Assembly: GCA_017861095.1 (NCBI GenBank)
Contig: JAGFXI010000095.1
Span: forward strand, 1-6,921
From: Deltaproteobacteria bacterium
Lineage (GTDB): Bacteria > Desulfobacterota > Syntrophobacteria > BM002
DNA length: 6,921 bases
Direction of reading: 5' to 3'
Positions 6,496 to 6,921 of the stretch are shown piece by piece. Below the pieces are notes generated by a model. It did no database searches. It had not been told where the DNA came from and worked only from the letters and a program-made list of their open reading frames with translations. The translations under genes and the position numbers were made by a program. Position 1 is the stretch's first letter. Each line of letters begins with the position of its first letter.

Positions 6496-6743
6496 CGCCA
6501 ATCCTCCTCTCGCTTGAGCCGCCCTCGGCCCAGTTCACGCTCAAGGGCCTCCATGAGGCTTCGGGCGTTGACCTCGCCGCCGGGTGGCACCGCCAGCTGA
6601 ACACGTCCCTCCCGTGCGTCGACGGTCGTCAGCGTCGCCACCCGGTCGTAGGCCTCCAGAATAAACTGCACGTAGTGGATCTGACGGGGGTCTACTCGGT
6701 AGATCCAGACACGCGACGGCCCCGGCTCCTCCGGCTGCTTCAT
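6492..6743 (-). CDS. DUF4911-like small protein
   Basis: An 83-residue soluble protein without signal peptide or membrane segment. RVWIYRVDPRQIHYVQFILEAYDRVATLTTVD (about 11-42) followed by GRVQLAVPPG and a helical end fits the DUF4911 family, small alpha/beta proteins of unknown function. Recognition is by pattern only. The C-terminal tail is charged (RELGRGRLKREEDWR). Two ATGs lie two codons apart, at 6749 and 6743. I choose 6743 because AGGGGG is six bases before it, while the same element abuts the first ATG with no spacing; the difference is only two residues. Its TGA overlaps the GTG start of the exported-protein gene. It is the first gene after a candidate promoter and probably opens the cluster. 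Confidence 0.75.
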   Translation of the reverse strand: MKQPEEPGPSRVWIYRVDPRQIHYVQFILEAYDRVATLTTVDAREGRVQLAVPPGGEVNARSLMEALERELGRGRLKREEDWR

Positions 6744-6771
6744 CGACATCCCCCTGAAGTGGCATGGGCGC

Positions 6772-6801
6772 AGGGTAGCATGGGGGGGTCGCCGCTGACA
6801 A
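6772..6801 (-). promoter_or_regulatory. candidate sigma-70 promoter for the DUF4911-like gene
   Basis: Minus-strand reading shows TTGTCA (6801-6796), an 18-base spacer and TACCCT (6777-6772) preceded by TGC, an extended -10 form. Transcription would start near the A at 6765, leaving a leader of about 16-22 bases that contains the AGGGGG ribosome site. The spacer includes a run of seven C. Matches to consensus are partial, so this is a candidate only. Confidence 0.45.
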
Positions 6802-6834
6802 GGGCCAGGGCCCGTCGCTCGTTGGCCTCCGCCC

Positions 6835-6864
6835 TTGACTTCCCCCTTCAGGGCAGCATACTTT
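6835..6864 (+). promoter_or_regulatory. possible divergent promoter at the right edge
   Basis: TTGACT (6835-6840) is followed after 18 bases by TACTTT (6859-6864), or after 16 bases by CATACT. It faces out of the window, away from the minus-strand cluster. The 57 bases beyond it are open in more than one frame (for example from ATG 6875 or GTG 6900) but too short to assign a gene. Confidence 0.3.
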
Positions 6865-6921
6865 AGCTCGCATTATGCACGAGGCGCCGTCGCGAGATCG
6901 TGGAGATGGTCGTGCCACCAG

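Noticed and set aside
6541..6918. 125-codon minus-strand open frame at the right edge
   Set aside because: It runs through the candidate promoter and overlaps the DUF4911-like gene in another frame; Pro/Gly/Arg-rich with no motif.
1..6921. CRISPR array, tRNA/rRNA gene or insertion sequence
   Set aside because: No regularly spaced direct repeats, no cloverleaf-like segment, and no transposase motif or terminal inverted repeats were seen; nearly all of the window is occupied by recognisable minus-strand genes.

Overview
This is a GC-rich bacterial window in which every recognisable gene lies on the minus strand, so it reads from right to left. The order of transcription is: a small DUF4911-type protein, an exported protein of unknown function, MiaB, a DUF151 bifunctional-nuclease-family protein, a PHP-domain phosphoesterase, a membrane-anchored transglutaminase-like protein, an ABC ATPase, and an ABC-2-type permease that runs off the left edge. 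The high GC content, GTG and TTG starts, and the miaB/DUF151/PHP linkage suggest an environmental Gram-negative lineage such as Methylomirabilota (NC10), Rokubacteria or Desulfobacterota. That is an inference from gene style, not a sequence match.

Right part (about 6064-6921): a possible sigma-70-type promoter (6772-6801) precedes the two small genes. They are coupled by a GTGA start/stop overlap. The last 170 bases also hold a promoter-like element facing the other way and too little sequence beyond it to identify a gene.

Middle (about 3940-6063): a 228-base non-coding gap holds an extended -10 promoter candidate and a leader of about 120 bases before miaB. The leader contains a long imperfect hairpin whose two wobble pairs are G.U only in minus-strand RNA, a smaller inverted repeat, and a six-base-pair stem with the Shine-Dalgarno element in its loop. 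miaB (tRNA 2-methylthio-N6-isopentenyladenosine formation) overlaps the DUF151 gene by 16 bases. The PHP gene follows after 16 bases.

Left part (1 to about 3960): PHP, transglutaminase-like protein, ATPase and permease are separated by -17, 10 and 15 bases, which indicates one transcriptional unit. The last three look like an envelope module: an exporter of the EcsA / putative-ABC-exporter type plus a transglutaminase-fold enzyme with an intact Cys-His-Asp triad, tethered to the outer face of the inner membrane. Its substrate is unknown, and it is the best candidate here for an undescribed system. No tRNA, rRNA, CRISPR array, insertion sequence or convincing Rho-independent terminator was seen.
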